Origin: an uncultured Eubacterium sp.
GTDB taxonomy: Bacteria; Bacillota; Clostridia; Oscillospirales; Acutalibacteraceae
Direction: 5' to 3'
DNA length: 7,417 bases
NCBI GenBank assembly: GCA_934512155.1
Contig: CAKSWS010000052.1
Span: 1-7,417, forward strand
The translations under genes were made by a program, and so were the position numbers. Positions 6,906 through 7,417 of the stretch are shown in pieces; the stretch's first letter is position 1; each line of letters begins with the position of its first letter. The notes under the pieces are model-generated. The model was not told where the DNA came from. It saw only the letters and a list, made by a program, of their open reading frames with translations, and ran no database searches.

Positions 6906-6909
6906 CTCC
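6906..6909 (-). promoter_or_regulatory. Ribosome binding site that sets the maturase start
   Basis: Minus-strand GGAG lies 6 bases before the ATG at 6897-6899. It sits between the T run of the upstream hairpin and the start codon, so only transcripts that read through the hairpin carry it. Confidence 0.85.
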
Positions 6910-6910
6910 A

Positions 6911-6939
6911 AAGAAAAACGGCGGTAGAGCATACCGCCG
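6911..6939 (-). terminator. Intercistronic terminator/attenuator between SCIFF precursor and maturase
   Basis: CGGCGGTA and TACCGCCG form a perfect, GC-rich 8-bp stem (6919-6926 with 6932-6939) around a 5-base loop. On the minus strand TTTTTCTTT follows. It lies 14 bases after the precursor stop and 20 bases before the maturase start. It should end most transcripts after the small peptide gene and let a fraction through, giving more precursor than enzyme. Confidence 0.85.
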
Positions 6940-6953
6940 CATTTTTAATAAAC

Positions 6954-7100
6954 TTATTTTTTAAGCTGTTCGCATTTTTGGTTAGCAACAGAGCAAGAAG
7001 TTTTGCTTGCTGACTGGCAAGATGTTTGGCATTCACCGCATCCGCCTTTTTTTGCAGATTCACAAAGGTTGCGAGAACTTAATGTGTTAATTCTTTTCAT
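6954..7100 (-). CDS. scfA: SCIFF (six-cysteine) ribosomal peptide precursor, variant
   Basis: This is a 48-residue peptide. The middle reads KKGGCGECQTSCQSA (17-31) and the end SVANQKCEQLKK, which is the SCIFF family precursor. It has six cysteines: 13, 21, 24, 28, 36 and 43. The family consensus has Cys at position 32 (QSACKTSC) and Thr at 37; here both are Ser (codons AGC and TCT), while Cys13 is an additional one. In the studied CteA peptide, Cys32 and Thr37 are the cross-linked pair (recalled from literature), so this peptide may carry a different bridge. GAGGTG lies 6 bases before the ATG, with a strong promoter further up. The maturase gene follows after a leaky terminator. The biological role of mature SCIFF peptides is not known. 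No dedicated transporter or protease is in view. Confidence 0.95.
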   Translation of the reverse strand: MKRINTLSSRNLCESAKKGGCGECQTSCQSASKTSCSVANQKCEQLKK

Positions 7101-7106
7101 TATAAG

Positions 7107-7112
7107 CACCTC
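7107..7112 (-). promoter_or_regulatory. Ribosome binding site of the SCIFF precursor
   Basis: Minus-strand GAGGTG with a 6-base gap to the ATG at 7098-7100. It confirms that this very short frame is translated. Confidence 0.8.
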
Positions 7113-7132
7113 AATTCATTAATGTTGTATTT

Positions 7133-7161
7133 ATTTTATATTATTAATCTGCTTTTGTCAA
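7133..7161 (-). promoter_or_regulatory. Strong promoter of the SCIFF precursor/maturase operon
   Basis: On the minus strand a perfect TTGACA (7156-7161) is 17 bases from TAAAAT (7133-7138, five of six). Transcription should start near 7126, giving a leader of about 26 bases. The -35 box lies within the last codons of the decarboxylase gene and the -10 lies just after its stop. Confidence 0.85.
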
Positions 7162-7417
7162 TATAAAGTGGGGCAACAAATTGCTTTCACTTATTATATT
7201 AATTTTGTTTTTAAAGCAATAATTAATGTATTTTACGGTTTCTTCGGTTATCACTTCACCCTTGTTAATTATCGGAATATCAGGCGGATATGCAAAAACA
7301 GTTTCTCCGCAAATTTTGTTTATCGAATTTTCAAAATTTGTTTTAACAGTGTGTTTAATTTCACTTGACTTGCATGCGATAATTGGTATAAGCGGCTTGT
7401 CAATGATTTTAACAGGT
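7144..7417 (-). CDS. Orn/Lys/Arg-type PLP decarboxylase, C-terminal fragment
   Basis: The last 90 codons of a gene that starts beyond the right edge are visible; the frame is open to the window end with one leftover base. The text ETVFAYPPDIPIINKGEVIT (residues 38-57 of the fragment) matches the C-terminal domain of the Orn/Lys/Arg decarboxylase family, fold type I PLP enzymes that make polyamines or cadaverine from basic amino acids. The PLP lysine and substrate residues lie outside the window, so ornithine, lysine or arginine specificity cannot be told. It ends in ILTKAD and TAA, with no hairpin terminator after it, so some transcripts may run on into the SCIFF genes. Confidence 0.85.
   Translation of the reverse strand, partial: PVKIIDKPLIPIIACKSSEIKHTVKTNFENSINKICGETVFAYPPDIPIINKGEVITEETVKYINYCFKNKINIISESNLLPHFILTKAD

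Noticed and set aside
6900..6932. Upstream extension of the maturase by 11 residues (start at 6932)
   Set aside because: This ATG lies in the terminator hairpin with no ribosome site, while the ATG at 6897-6899 has GGAG at good spacing and gives the usual family N-terminus.
7168..7368. 66-codon plus-strand frame at the right end
   Set aside because: It lies opposite the decarboxylase fragment, which has clear family motifs; no ribosome site was seen.

Overview
This is a compact, AT-rich stretch of chromosome from what is most likely an anaerobic gut-type Clostridia (Firmicutes). The best taxonomic evidence is a SCIFF peptide (six cysteines in about 45 residues) beside its radical SAM/SPASM maturase, a pair that is nearly restricted to and very common in Clostridia. 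A butyrate/4-hydroxybutyrate-type CoA-transferase, AAGGAG-like ribosome binding sites, sigma-A-type promoters and a tRNA gene with encoded CCA fit the same picture. No transposon, CRISPR array, phage gene or long repeat was seen. No gene-free stretch exceeds about 100 bases.

Left part, plus strand (1-1418): the 3' end of a YgiQ-type radical SAM gene overlaps by 56 bases a small membrane-anchored helix-hairpin-helix protein (ComEA-like). That gene overlaps by 4 bases a ComF-type phosphoribosyltransferase gene. The last two form a competence-like DNA-uptake pair. The comF stop codon lies inside a tRNA-Leu(UAG) gene on the opposite strand, and comF also runs through that tRNA's terminator.

Centre: a membrane-anchored or secreted GH30-family glycosidase (1538-3061, plus) starts beside the tRNA promoter. 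It converges on a bidirectional terminator with a lone, lipoyl-less 2-oxoacid dehydrogenase E2 acyltransferase core (3103-4026, minus). Upstream of the E2 gene is an acetyl-CoA hydrolase/transferase-family CoA-transferase (4125-5423, minus). The two are separated by a strong terminator whose stem also holds the probable -35 box of the E2 gene.

Right part, minus strand (5508-7417): the 3' end of an Orn/Lys/Arg-type PLP decarboxylase is followed by the SCIFF precursor (6954-7100), which is not a long ORF and is easily missed. Then comes a GC-rich hairpin that should act as a leaky terminator, and then the SCIFF maturase. The precursor promoter (TTGACA-17-TAAAAT) begins inside the decarboxylase coding region.

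The most notable observation is that the SCIFF peptide still has six cysteines, but not the usual six. The position matching the characterised thioether donor (Cys32 in the C. thermocellum peptide CteA, from memory) is Ser, the acceptor position (Thr37) is also Ser, and a cysteine is present at residue 13. The maturase keeps all its cluster ligands. Either the ring forms elsewhere or the product is different.
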